Shown here one piece after another: positions 18,086 through 27,465 of a DNA stretch of 64,000 nt. The stretch lies in assembly GCA_902363335.1 (NCBI GenBank), contig CABIZV010000003.1:1-64000 (forward strand), given 5' to 3'. Under the pieces are notes generated by a model that saw nothing but the letters and a program-made list of their open reading frames with translations, searched no databases and was not told the DNA's origin. Every line of letters begins with the position of its first letter. The stretch's first letter is position 1. Position numbers and translations under genes: made by a program. The DNA is from Enterobacteriaceae bacterium (lineage in GTDB: Bacteria > Pseudomonadota > Gammaproteobacteria > Enterobacterales > Enterobacteriaceae).

Positions 18086-18709
18086 GTGCTTAACAAACTT
18101 TCTCGTCTGCTGGATGAAGCAGGAATTTCGCTCACCGATCACCAGAAAAACCAGCTTGTGGCTTACGTCGATATGCTGCACAAGTGGAACAAAGCCTACA
18201 ACCTGACTTCCGTGCGCGATCCCAATGAAATGCTGGTTCGCCATATTCTCGACAGTATCGTGGTTGCGCCTTCGCTAAGAGGTGAACGCTTTATAGATGT
18301 CGGAACAGGTCCTGGACTGCCGGGGATTCCGTTATCTATCGTTCGACCGGATGCCCATTTCACGTTACTGGATAGTCTGGGCAAGCGCGTGCGCTTCCTG
18401 CGTCAGGTTCAGCATGAGCTGAAGCTTGAGAACATCACGCCGGTGCAAAGTCGCGTAGAAGAGTTCCCGGCTGAGCCTCCTTTTGACGGTGTGATTAGCC
18501 GCGCTTTCGCGTCGCTGACCGATATGGTGACCTGGTGCCACCACCTCCCTGGTGAAGAAGGGCGTTTTTATGCGCTGAAGGGCCAGTTACCGACAGAGGA
18601 AATTGCGCAACTTCCGGCGCAGTTCAGCGTGGACTCTATCGTTGAATTACGGGTTCCACATCTCGAAGGCGAACGCCATCTGGTTATTATCCAGGCAAAT
18701 AAAATTTAA
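18086..18709 (+). CDS. rsmG: 16S rRNA G527 N7-methyltransferase RsmG (GidB)
   Basis: Methylates N7 of G527 in 16S rRNA using S-adenosylmethionine, 207 residues. The SAM-binding motif is DVGTGPGLPGIPLSI (about 71-85). The N-terminal MLHKWNKAYNLTSVRD and RAFASL segments are the family signatures. The second gene of the mnmG transcript; loss in other bacteria gives low-level streptomycin resistance. Confidence 0.97.
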   Translation: MLNKLSRLLDEAGISLTDHQKNQLVAYVDMLHKWNKAYNLTSVRDPNEMLVRHILDSIVVAPSLRGERFIDVGTGPGLPGIPLSIVRPDAHFTLLDSLGKRVRFLRQVQHELKLENITPVQSRVEEFPAEPPFDGVISRAFASLTDMVTWCHHLPGEEGRFYALKGQLPTEEIAQLPAQFSVDSIVELRVPHLEGERHLVIIQANKI

Positions 18710-19204
18710 TATTTATCAAAAAAAGTAGAGAAAAAGTACCGGTGCTGGTGTTAACAAATGTACGAAAAGAAACGCCAGCAACCTGGAAATATTAACCAAT
18801 GATTAACCTTGTTTTATCTTGCTCTTAACTCAGCTTTTTTTGTTAATGATGAAAATAGTAAACATGGAAAATATCAGCCTGCTAAAAGTCAGCGCTTAAG
18901 TCATTTTGTCATGTTAATAATATATTATGAATGTCAATGAATGGTTTTTGTTCTGTATCGGTGTGTTTTTAAAAGATTGGGGAATTTTCGGCTTAGATAT
19001 CAAATCGATGAGAACACATATTTTGCTGCGTTGAATCAGAAGCTTAGTTCTAAAATGTTTAATATGTGATCTCGTGCACGCTTTATAATCACTGTTTTCG
19101 ATGTGTTTGCAGTTTTGTACGATCGTTCACACTTTGATGAAAAGTTGAAAAACAGCTCGAATGAAAAATATTTAAACATTTATTCACTTTTTGGCTACTT
19201 ATAG
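18710..19204. other. AT-rich gap between rsmG and the atp promoter
   Basis: About 495 bp, clearly AT-rich, with scattered stop codons and no convincing gene. It probably holds weak upstream atp promoters; no clear terminator for rsmG is seen, so some readthrough from mnmG-rsmG is possible. Confidence 0.6.
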
Positions 19205-19240
19205 TTTGAATTCACGAGGCGTCACCGTATAATTTGCCCG
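19205..19240 (+). promoter_or_regulatory. atp operon promoter
   Basis: -35 TTTGAA (19205-19210) and a perfect -10 TATAAT (19228-19233) at 17-bp spacing. The surrounding sequence resembles the E. coli atpI promoter as I remember it. A second weaker pair, TTGACT 19252-19257 with TTTTAT 19275-19280, follows. Confidence 0.8.
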
Positions 19241-19323
19241 ATTTTTGATGCTTGACTCTAAGCCATAAAGAACGTTTTATACGACACGCGGCATACCTCA
19301 AAGGGAGCAGGAGTAGAAACGTG

Positions 19324-19704
19324 ATGTCTATGTCGCTCGTGAGTCGAAACGTTGCTCGTAAGCTTCTGTTCATTCAGCTTCTGGCAGTGATAGCAAGTGG
19401 ATTGCTGTTCAGCCTAAAAGACCCCTTCTGGGGCATCTCCGCCGGGTGTGGGGGATTGGCAGTGTTACTGCCTAACATGTTGTTTATGATTTTTGCCTGG
19501 CGTCACCAGGCGCATACACCCGCTAAAGGTCGAGTGGCCTGGACGTTCGCTTTCGGTGAAGCGTTCAAAGTGCTAGCGATGCTGGTGTTATTGATAGTGG
19601 CGCTGGCGGTTTTAAAGGCGGTATTCTTGCCGCTGATCGTGACATGGATTTTGGTGCTAGTGGTTCAGATACTGGCGCCCGCTGTAATTAACAACAAAGG
19701 GTAA
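19324..19704 (+). CDS. atpI: ATP synthase assembly factor AtpI
   Basis: A small inner-membrane protein of 126 residues with four predicted helices, thought to help assemble the c-ring. The ATG at 19324 (MSMSLVSRN) gives the family length; a GTG one codon earlier and an open frame from 19252 are possible but the longer form is not conserved. First gene of the atp operon, 8 bp before atpB. Confidence 0.92.
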   Translation: MSMSLVSRNVARKLLFIQLLAVIASGLLFSLKDPFWGISAGCGGLAVLLPNMLFMIFAWRHQAHTPAKGRVAWTFAFGEAFKVLAMLVLLIVALAVLKAVFLPLIVTWILVLVVQILAPAVINNKG

Positions 19705-19712
19705 AAGGCATC

Positions 19713-20528
<816 letters not shown>

Positions 20529-20574
20529 TTTACCAACACTACTACGTTTTAACTGAAACAAACTGGAGACTGTC

Positions 20575-20814
<240 letters not shown>

Positions 20815-20880
20815 TAAGCGTTGCTTTGAATTAAGTAAGAGCAATATCAGAACGTTAACTAGATAAAGAGGCATTGTGCT

Positions 20881-21351
20881 GTGAATCTTAACGCAACAAT
20901 CCTCGGCCAGGCCATCGCGTTTGTCCTCTTCGTTCTGTTCTGCATGAAATACGTATGGCCGCCATTAATGGCAGCCATCGAAAAACGTCAAAAAGAAATT
21001 GCTGACGGTCTTTCTTCTGCAGAACGAGCTAAAAAGGATTTGGACCTTGCACAGGCCAATGCGACCGACCAGCTGAAAAAAGCGAAAGCGGAAGCCCAGG
21101 TAATCATCGAGCAGGCGAACAAACGTCGCTCCCAGATTCTGGACGAAGTGAAAGCTGAAGCAGAACAGGAACGTACTAAAATCGTGGCACAGGCTCAGGC
21201 TGAAATCGACGCCGAGCGTAAACGTGCTCGCGAAGAGCTGCGTAAGCAAGTCGCTATCCTGGCTATTGCTGGCGCCGAGAAGATCATCGAACGTTCCGTG
21301 GATGAAGCTGCTAACAGCGACATCGTGGATAAACTTGTCGCTGAACTGTAA
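20881..21351 (+). CDS. atpF: ATP synthase Fo subunit b
   Basis: The peripheral stalk dimer subunit, 156 residues: one N-terminal membrane helix followed by a long charged coiled-coil rich in Ala, Lys, Glu and Arg. The predicted start codon is GTG, as in E. coli. Confidence 0.97.
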   Translation: MNLNATILGQAIAFVLFVLFCMKYVWPPLMAAIEKRQKEIADGLSSAERAKKDLDLAQANATDQLKKAKAEAQVIIEQANKRRSQILDEVKAEAEQERTKIVAQAQAEIDAERKRAREELRKQVAILAIAGAEKIIERSVDEAANSDIVDKLVAEL

Positions 21352-21365
21352 GGAGGGAGGGGCTG

Positions 21366-21899
21366 ATGTCTGAATTTATTACGGTAGCTCGCCCCTACGC
21401 CAAAGCAGCTTTTGACTTTGCCGTCGAACACAAAAGCGTAGAGCGCTGGCAGGATATGCTGGCATTTTCCGCCGAAGTGACGAAAAACGAACAAATGGCA
21501 GAGCTTCTTTCTGGCGCGATGGCGCCAGAAACGTTAGCTAAGTCGTTTATTGCCGTCTGTGGTGAGCAACTTGACGAAAATGGTCAGAACCTGATTAAGG
21601 TGATGGCTGAAAATGGTCGTCTTAAGGTGCTCCCTGATGTTCTTGAGCAGTTCATTCACCTGCGTGCTGCAAGTGAGGCTACCTCTGAGGTAGACGTCAT
21701 TTCAGCCACCGCACTGAGTGAAGAACAGCTTGCGAAGATCAGCGCCGCGATGGAAAAACGTCTGTCACGCAAAGTTAAGCTGAATTGCAAAATCGATAAG
21801 TCTGTAATGGCAGGTATTATCATCCGTGCGGGTGATATGGTCATTGATGGTAGCGTACGCGGCCGTCTTGATCGCCTTGCAGACGTCTTGCAGTCTTAA
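21366..21899 (+). CDS. atpH: ATP synthase F1 subunit delta
   Basis: Links the b-subunit stalk to the top of the alpha3beta3 head, 177 residues. The N-terminal helical bundle starts MSEFITVARPYAKAAFDFA and the C-terminal domain has the conserved AGIIIRAGDMVIDGSVRGRL. Confidence 0.97.
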   Translation: MSEFITVARPYAKAAFDFAVEHKSVERWQDMLAFSAEVTKNEQMAELLSGAMAPETLAKSFIAVCGEQLDENGQNLIKVMAENGRLKVLPDVLEQFIHLRAASEATSEVDVISATALSEEQLAKISAAMEKRLSRKVKLNCKIDKSVMAGIIIRAGDMVIDGSVRGRLDRLADVLQS

Positions 21900-21911
21900 G
21901 GGGACTGGAGC

Positions 21912-23453
21912 ATGCAACTGAATTCCACCGAAATCAGCGAACTGATCAAGCAGCGCATTGCTCAGTTCAGTGTTGTGAGTGAAGCTCACAACGAAGGTAC
22001 TATTGTTTCTGTAAGTGACGGTGTTATCCGCATTCACGGCCTGGCCGATTGTATGCAGGGTGAAATGATTTCCCTGCCGGGTAACCGTTACGCTATCGCA
22101 CTGAACCTGGAGCGCGACTCCGTAGGTGCAGTCGTTATGGGCCCATACGCCGACCTCGCCGAAGGCATGACGGTTAAGTGTACGGGTCGTATCCTTGAAG
22201 TTCCGGTTGGCCGTGGCCTGCTGGGACGTGTGGTTAACACCCTGGGTGCACCAATTGATGGTAAAGGCGCGCTGGACAACGACGGCTTCTCAGCTGTTGA
22301 AGCTATCGCACCAGGCGTAATCGAACGTCAGTCCGTCGATCAGCCGGTACAGACCGGTTATAAATCCGTTGATGCCATGATCCCAATCGGTCGTGGTCAG
22401 CGTGAACTGATCATCGGCGACCGTCAGACCGGTAAAACCGCGCTGGCAATCGACGCCATCATCAACCAACGTGACTCCGGCATCAAGTGTGTCTACGTCG
22501 CTATCGGTCAGAAAGCGTCCACCATTTCTAACGTGGTACGTAAACTGGAAGAACACGGCGCGCTGGCTAACACCATCGTTGTTGTGGCAACTGCGTCAGA
22601 ATCCGCTGCACTGCAATACCTGGCACCATACGCCGGTTGCGCAATGGGCGAATACTTCCGCGACCGCGGCGAAGATGCGCTGATCATTTATGATGACCTG
22701 TCTAAACAGGCCGTTGCTTACCGTCAGATCTCCCTGCTGCTCCGTCGTCCACCAGGTCGTGAAGCATTCCCGGGCGACGTATTCTACCTCCACTCCCGTC
22801 TGCTGGAGCGTGCTGCGCGTGTTAACGCCGAATACGTTGAAACCTTCACTAAAGGTGAAGTGAAAGGGAAAACCGGTTCTCTGACCGCGCTGCCGATTAT
22901 CGAAACGCAGGCAGGTGACGTTTCCGCATTCGTTCCGACCAACGTAATCTCCATTACCGATGGTCAGATCTTCCTGGAAACCAACCTGTTTAACGCCGGT
23001 ATTCGTCCTGCGGTTAACCCGGGTATCTCCGTATCCCGTGTAGGTGGTGCAGCGCAGACCAAGATCATGAAAAAACTGTCCGGTGGTATTCGTACCGCAC
23101 TGGCACAGTATCGTGAACTGGCAGCGTTCTCCCAGTTTGCATCTGACCTTGATGATGCAACCCGTAAGCAGCTGGACCATGGTCAGAAAGTAACTGAACT
23201 GCTGAAACAGAAACAGTATGCGCCAATGTCCGTTGCGCAGCAGTCTCTGGTTCTGTTCGCGGCAGAACGTGGTTATCTGGCGGATGTAGAACTGGCGAAA
23301 ATCGGTAGCTTTGAAGCCGCTCTGCTGGCTTACGTTGACCGTGATCACGCTCCGTTGATGCAAGAGATCAACCAGTCCGGTGGCTATAACGACGAAATCG
23401 AAGGCAAGCTGAAAGGCATCCTCGATTCCTTCAAAGCAACCCAGTCCTGGTAA
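21912..23453 (+). CDS. atpA: ATP synthase F1 subunit alpha
   Basis: The non-catalytic nucleotide-binding subunit of F1, 513 residues. The Walker A loop GDRQTGKTA is at about 169-177, Walker B around ALIIYDDLS, and the arginine finger lies in SVSRVGGAAQ (about 373-382). Confidence 0.98.
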   Translation: MQLNSTEISELIKQRIAQFSVVSEAHNEGTIVSVSDGVIRIHGLADCMQGEMISLPGNRYAIALNLERDSVGAVVMGPYADLAEGMTVKCTGRILEVPVGRGLLGRVVNTLGAPIDGKGALDNDGFSAVEAIAPGVIERQSVDQPVQTGYKSVDAMIPIGRGQRELIIGDRQTGKTALAIDAIINQRDSGIKCVYVAIGQKASTISNVVRKLEEHGALANTIVVVATASESAALQYLAPYAGCAMGEYFRDRGEDALIIYDDLSKQAVAYRQISLLLRRPPGREAFPGDVFYLHSRLLERAARVNAEYVETFTKGEVKGKTGSLTALPIIETQAGDVSAFVPTNVISITDGQIFLETNLFNAGIRPAVNPGISVSRVGGAAQTKIMKKLSGGIRTALAQYRELAAFSQFASDLDDATRKQLDHGQKVTELLKQKQYAPMSVAQQSLVLFAAERGYLADVELAKIGSFEAALLAYVDRDHAPLMQEINQSGGYNDEIEGKLKGILDSFKATQSW

Positions 23454-23503
23454 AGTCTAGCGGCCTGTCTTAGGGCAGGCCGTAAGGCATTGAGGAGAAG
23501 CTC

Positions 23504-24367
23504 ATGGCCGGCGCAAAAGAGATACGTAGTAAGATCGCAAGCGTCCAGAACACGCAAAAGATCACTAAAGCGATGGAAATGGTTGCCGCTTCCAAAATGC
23601 GTAAATCGCAGGAGCGTATGGCGGCCAGCCGTCCTTACGCAGAGACCATGCGTAAAGTTATTGGTCATCTTGCGAACGGTAATCTGGAATATAAGCACCC
23701 ATACCTGGAAGAACGCGACGTTAAGCGCGTGGGCTACCTGGTGGTGTCGACCGACCGTGGTCTGTGTGGTGGTTTGAACATTAACCTGTTCAAAAAACTG
23801 CTGGCGGATATGAAGGCATGGTCTGAAAAAGGCGTTCAGTGCGATCTCGCAATGATCGGCTCTAAAGGCGTTTCCTTCTTTAACTCCGTTAATGGCAACA
23901 TCGTTGCTCAGGTCACCGGCATGGGGGATAAACCTTCCCTGTCGGAACTTATCGGTCCGGTTAAAGTGATGTTGCAGGCCTACGATGAAGGCCGTCTGGA
24001 CAAGCTTTATATTGTCAGCAACAAATTTATTAACACCATGTCTCAGACGCCAACCATCACTCAACTGCTGCCGCTGCCGGCATCAGATGATGCTGAGTTG
24101 AAGCGTAAAGCCTGGGATTACCTGTATGAACCAGACCCGAAAGCGCTGCTGGATACCCTGCTGCGCCGTTACGTTGAGTCTCAGGTTTATCAGGGCGTGG
24201 TAGAAAACCTGGCCAGCGAGCAGGCCGCACGTATGGTGGCGATGAAAGCCGCGACCGACAATGGCGGCAGCCTGATTAAAGAGCTGCAGTTGGTATACAA
24301 CAAAGCTCGTCAGGCCAGCATTACTCAGGAACTCACCGAGATCGTCGGTGGTGCATCCGCGGTATAA
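23504..24367 (+). CDS. atpG: ATP synthase F1 subunit gamma
   Basis: The central rotor shaft, 287 residues. The N-terminal helix starts AGAKEIRSKIASVQNTQKIT and the C-terminal helix contains ASEQAARMVAMKAATDN; together they form the coiled coil inside the hexamer. The central STDRGLCGGLN motif is conserved. Confidence 0.98.
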   Translation: MAGAKEIRSKIASVQNTQKITKAMEMVAASKMRKSQERMAASRPYAETMRKVIGHLANGNLEYKHPYLEERDVKRVGYLVVSTDRGLCGGLNINLFKKLLADMKAWSEKGVQCDLAMIGSKGVSFFNSVNGNIVAQVTGMGDKPSLSELIGPVKVMLQAYDEGRLDKLYIVSNKFINTMSQTPTITQLLPLPASDDAELKRKAWDYLYEPDPKALLDTLLRRYVESQVYQGVVENLASEQAARMVAMKAATDNGGSLIKELQLVYNKARQASITQELTEIVGGASAV

Positions 24368-24393
24368 CCAGGTTAATTCGTAGAGGATTCAAG

Positions 24394-25776
24394 ATGGCTA
24401 CTGGAAAAATTGTCCAGGTAATCGGCGCCGTAGTTGACGTCGAATTCCCTCAGGATGCCGTACCGCGTGTGTACGAAGCCCTTGAGGTTCAGAATGGTAA
24501 TGAAGTGCTGGTGCTGGAAGTTCAGCAGCAGCTCGGCGGCGGTATCGTACGTACCATCGCTATGGGTTCTTCCGACGGTCTGCGTCGCGGTCTGGATGTA
24601 AAAGACCTCGAGCACCCGATCGAAGTCCCGGTTGGTAAAGCAACGCTGGGTCGTATCATGAACGTACTGGGTCAACCGGTAGACATGAAAGGCGACATCG
24701 GTGAAGAAGAACGTTGGGCTATCCACCGTCAGGCACCTTCCTATGAAGAGCTGTCAAGCTCTCAGGAACTGCTGGAAACCGGCATCAAAGTTATCGACCT
24801 GATGTGTCCGTTTGCGAAGGGCGGTAAAGTTGGTCTGTTCGGTGGTGCGGGTGTAGGTAAAACCGTAAACATGATGGAGCTGATTCGTAACATCGCGATC
24901 GAGCACTCCGGTTATTCAGTGTTTGCGGGCGTAGGTGAACGTACTCGTGAGGGTAACGACTTCTACCACGAAATGACCGACTCCAACGTTATCGATAAAG
25001 TTTCTCTGGTTTATGGCCAGATGAACGAGCCACCAGGAAACCGTCTGCGCGTTGCGCTGACCGGTCTGACCATGGCTGAGAAGTTCCGTGACGAAGGTCG
25101 TGACGTACTGCTGTTCGTCGATAACATCTATCGTTACACCCTGGCCGGTACTGAAGTATCAGCACTGCTGGGTCGTATGCCTTCAGCGGTAGGTTACCAG
25201 CCGACTCTGGCGGAAGAGATGGGCGTTCTGCAGGAACGTATCACCTCCACCAAAACCGGTTCTATCACCTCCGTTCAGGCGGTATACGTACCTGCGGATG
25301 ACTTAACTGACCCATCTCCAGCAACTACCTTTGCTCACTTAGATGCAACCGTAGTACTGAGCCGTCAGATCGCATCCCTGGGTATCTACCCGGCCGTTGA
25401 CCCGCTGGACTCCACCAGCCGTCAGCTGGATCCGCTGGTTGTTGGTCAGGAACACTACGACACCGCGCGTGGCGTTCAGTCCATCCTGCAGCGTTATCAG
25501 GAACTGAAAGACATCATCGCCATCCTGGGTATGGATGAACTGTCTGAAGAAGACAAACTGGTGGTAGCACGCGCACGTAAAATTCAGCGCTTCCTATCCC
25601 AGCCGTTCTTCGTGGCAGAAGTATTTACCGGTTCTCCGGGCAAATACGTCTCCCTGAAAGACACCATCCGTGGCTTTAAAGGCATCATGGACGGCGAATA
25701 CGATCACCTGCCGGAGCAGGCGTTCTACATGGTCGGTTCCATTGACGAAGCAGTGGAAAAAGCCAAAAAACTTTAA
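24394..25776 (+). CDS. atpD: ATP synthase F1 subunit beta
   Basis: The catalytic subunit, 460 residues. Walker A GGAGVGKT is at about 149-156, the catalytic glutamate in GVGERTREG, Walker B VLLFVDNIYR, and the DELSEED loop at about 380-386 that couples to gamma. Almost identical to E. coli AtpD. Confidence 0.99.
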   Translation: MATGKIVQVIGAVVDVEFPQDAVPRVYEALEVQNGNEVLVLEVQQQLGGGIVRTIAMGSSDGLRRGLDVKDLEHPIEVPVGKATLGRIMNVLGQPVDMKGDIGEEERWAIHRQAPSYEELSSSQELLETGIKVIDLMCPFAKGGKVGLFGGAGVGKTVNMMELIRNIAIEHSGYSVFAGVGERTREGNDFYHEMTDSNVIDKVSLVYGQMNEPPGNRLRVALTGLTMAEKFRDEGRDVLLFVDNIYRYTLAGTEVSALLGRMPSAVGYQPTLAEEMGVLQERITSTKTGSITSVQAVYVPADDLTDPSPATTFAHLDATVVLSRQIASLGIYPAVDPLDSTSRQLDPLVVGQEHYDTARGVQSILQRYQELKDIIAILGMDELSEEDKLVVARARKIQRFLSQPFFVAEVFTGSPGKYVSLKDTIRGFKGIMDGEYDHLPEQAFYMVGSIDEAVEKAKKL

Positions 25777-25796
25777 CGCCTTAATCGGAGGGTGAT

Positions 25797-26216
25797 ATGG
25801 CAATGACTTACCACCTGGACGTCGTCAGCGCAGAGCAACAAATGTTCTCTGGTCTGGTCGAGAAAATCCAGGTAACGGGTAGCGAAGGTGAACTGGGTAT
25901 TTTCCCGGGTCACGCCCCGCTGCTCACCGCCATTAAGCCTGGTATGATTCGCATCGTTAAACAGTTCGGTCATGAAGAGTTTATCTATCTGTCCGGCGGC
26001 ATTCTTGAAGTGCAGCCTGGTAGCGTGACCGTTCTTGCTGATACTGCAATTCGTGGTCAGGACCTCGACGAAGCGCGAGCTCTGGAAGCGAAACGTAAGG
26101 CAGAAGAGCACATTAAGAGCTCTCATGGCGACGTGGATTACGCTCAGGCGTCTGCAGAACTGGCCAAAGCGATCGCTAAACTGCGCGTTATCGAGTTGAC
26201 CAAAAAAGCGATGTAA
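25797..26216 (+). CDS. atpC: ATP synthase F1 subunit epsilon
   Basis: The regulatory rotor subunit, 139 residues. The N-terminal beta sandwich contains GELGIFPGHAPLLTAIKPG, and the C-terminal helix pair can extend to inhibit ATP hydrolysis. Last gene of the operon; a strong terminator follows. Confidence 0.98.
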   Translation: MAMTYHLDVVSAEQQMFSGLVEKIQVTGSEGELGIFPGHAPLLTAIKPGMIRIVKQFGHEEFIYLSGGILEVQPGSVTVLADTAIRGQDLDEARALEAKRKAEEHIKSSHGDVDYAQASAELAKAIAKLRVIELTKKAM

Positions 26217-26237
26217 CACCGGCTTAGAAAGTCTAAA

Positions 26238-26268
26238 AACCAGTCTGATTCCAGACTGGTTTTTTTTT
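26238..26268 (+). terminator. Rho-independent terminator of the atp operon
   Basis: A perfect 10-bp stem AACCAGTCTG / CAGACTGGTT with a 4-base loop, followed by a run of eight more T. Confidence 0.95.
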
Positions 26269-26347
26269 ATCCCAAAATTTTTTATTCGATAAACTAGTAA
26301 CGCGAAAACGGGTTATTTTTTATTGCGTTAAATGAGGGATCATTACG

Positions 26348-27046
26348 ATGTCATTCCAACCATCTTTTGAAGGACCGCAGCCTGGTTCAGCGGTCGATCG
26401 TGTCACTTTTATCCGCCGAACCTATGTTCATCTGGCTGCTGCCATTGCCGGTTTCATTGTCCTGAGTACCGTACTGATGGCGATGGGCATCGGCGATCTG
26501 ATGCTCAGAGTATTGTGGACCAGCGGGAAATTTGGCTGGCTAGCGGTTCTGGGCGCTTTCATGCTGGTGGGGATGCTGGCAACCCGTTTAGCGGATAACA
26601 CCGCGTCGAATCAGGTTCAGCTGATGGGGCTTGGTATTTATGTCCTGGCGGAGTCACTGATCTTTTCACCGCTGCTGACGATGGCAGCCTACATGAATTC
26701 AAACATTATTCCGTCAGCGGCTATCGTGACGGTTCTGCTGGTCGGTGGGCTGACGTTTACTGCGTTTACGACGAAGAAAGATTTTTCGTTTCTGCGCTCG
26801 TTCTTAAACATAGTTGGGTTTGTTGCACTGGGCGCGATTGTTGCCGGTGCGATCTGTGGCTTTTCTATTGGCGTGGGCTTTTGTGCTTTGATGGTTCTGC
26901 TATGCGGCGGCTTTGTACTGTACGACACCTCGAATATTATCCATCACTATCCAACCGATCGACCTGCTGGTGCGGCGCTGCATCTGTTTGCTTCTATTGC
27001 CACCATGTTCTGGTACATCCTGCGTATCTTTATGTCGCGTAACTAG
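26348..27046 (+). CDS. Bax inhibitor-1/YccA-family inner-membrane protein
   Basis: A 232-residue protein of seven predicted membrane helices with an N-terminal cytoplasmic segment containing VDRVTFIRRTYVHLAAAI. This is the layout of the Bax-inhibitor-1 family, which includes YccA and the pH-sensitive calcium-leak protein BsYetJ. The C-terminal LYDTSNIIHHYP carries the conserved acidic pair region, and the chain ends in a short polar tail. It lies alone between the atp and pectate-lyase loci, each side bounded by terminators. E. coli K-12 has no gene of this family at this location, as far as I recall. Function is not evident. Confidence 0.85.
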   Translation: MSFQPSFEGPQPGSAVDRVTFIRRTYVHLAAAIAGFIVLSTVLMAMGIGDLMLRVLWTSGKFGWLAVLGAFMLVGMLATRLADNTASNQVQLMGLGIYVLAESLIFSPLLTMAAYMNSNIIPSAAIVTVLLVGGLTFTAFTTKKDFSFLRSFLNIVGFVALGAIVAGAICGFSIGVGFCALMVLLCGGFVLYDTSNIIHHYPTDRPAGAALHLFASIATMFWYILRIFMSRN

Positions 27047-27072
27047 TCCCGGCTACAAGGTTGCATCCAGAG

Positions 27073-27100
27073 ACCAGCGAGAATCTTCGCTGGTTTTTCT
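27073..27100 (+). terminator. Terminator of the Bax-inhibitor-like gene
   Basis: Arms ACCAGCGA and TCGCTGGT form an 8-bp stem followed by TTTTCTTTTTTG, 26 bp after the stop. Confidence 0.88.
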
Positions 27101-27146
27101 TTTTTGTTTTAGATAATTTGAAATTGAAAAGGTATTTTAAATATTT

Positions 27147-27162
27147 TGTGATTTACATCACA
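27147..27162. promoter_or_regulatory. CRP (cAMP receptor protein) site, upstream
   Basis: TGTGATTTACATCACA has both perfect half-sites (TGTGA-N6-TCACA). It is 105 bp before the small ORF start. Confidence 0.8.
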
Positions 27163-27203
27163 AAAACGTTGATCGATAAAAACGAGAGGAGTAGACTTTG
27201 TTT

Positions 27204-27219
27204 TGTGACCTGAGTCACA
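27204..27219. promoter_or_regulatory. CRP site, downstream
   Basis: TGTGACCTGAGTCACA is a second perfect TGTGA-N6-TCACA palindrome, centred 57 bp from the first. It overlaps a weak promoter-like pair (TTGTGA 27203-27208 with TATCAC 27225-27230), so it could act as a repressor site at that promoter. Confidence 0.78.
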
Positions 27220-27251
27220 AAAAATATCACAATACTCGCAGGATAAAAATC

Positions 27252-27323
27252 ATGAAACTGATCAACAAAATCATCGCACTTTTCAGCTCTATGAACATCT
27301 CTTTCGGTACCTTCAACCTGTAA
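27252..27323 (+). CDS. Candidate 23-residue small protein
   Basis: A short ORF beginning MKLINKIIALF with a ribosome site AGGA 8 bases before the ATG. The first half could form an amphipathic or membrane-associated helix (Lys at 2 and 6 among Ile, Leu and Phe). It lies 33 bp after the second CRP site and is followed by about 100 bp of untranslated sequence and a strong terminator. The arrangement resembles enteric CRP-regulated loci that make a small RNA, a small protein or both. I do not recognise the peptide. Length alone gives little statistical support; the ribosome site and regulatory context are the evidence. Confidence 0.5.
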   Translation: MKLINKIIALFSSMNISFGTFNL

Positions 27324-27426
27324 GGTCACCCTGCTGGCCGCCCACTTGCCGGTCAGACTCTGTTCTGTGAAGCGCTGTACCGCTAACGAAAACGACAACA
27401 CATGCGGTGTAAACAGAACCCAAACA

Positions 27427-27455
27427 AAAGGTCGCCTAACGGCGACCTTTGTATT
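27427..27455. terminator. Bidirectional terminator between the small locus and the pectate lyase gene
   Basis: A perfect 10-bp stem AAAGGTCGCC / GGCGACCTTT with loop TAAC. It has a T-rich tail on the plus strand (GTATTTTC) and TTTTGTTTG on the minus strand, so it can end both the small plus-strand transcript and the convergent lyase message. Confidence 0.85.
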
Positions 27456-27465
27456 TTCTGGGTAT

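Noticed and set aside
22596..23363. 255-codon frame antisense to atpA
   Set aside because: Shadow of a highly conserved gene; the translation looks like antisense, rich in Cys, Thr and Arg.
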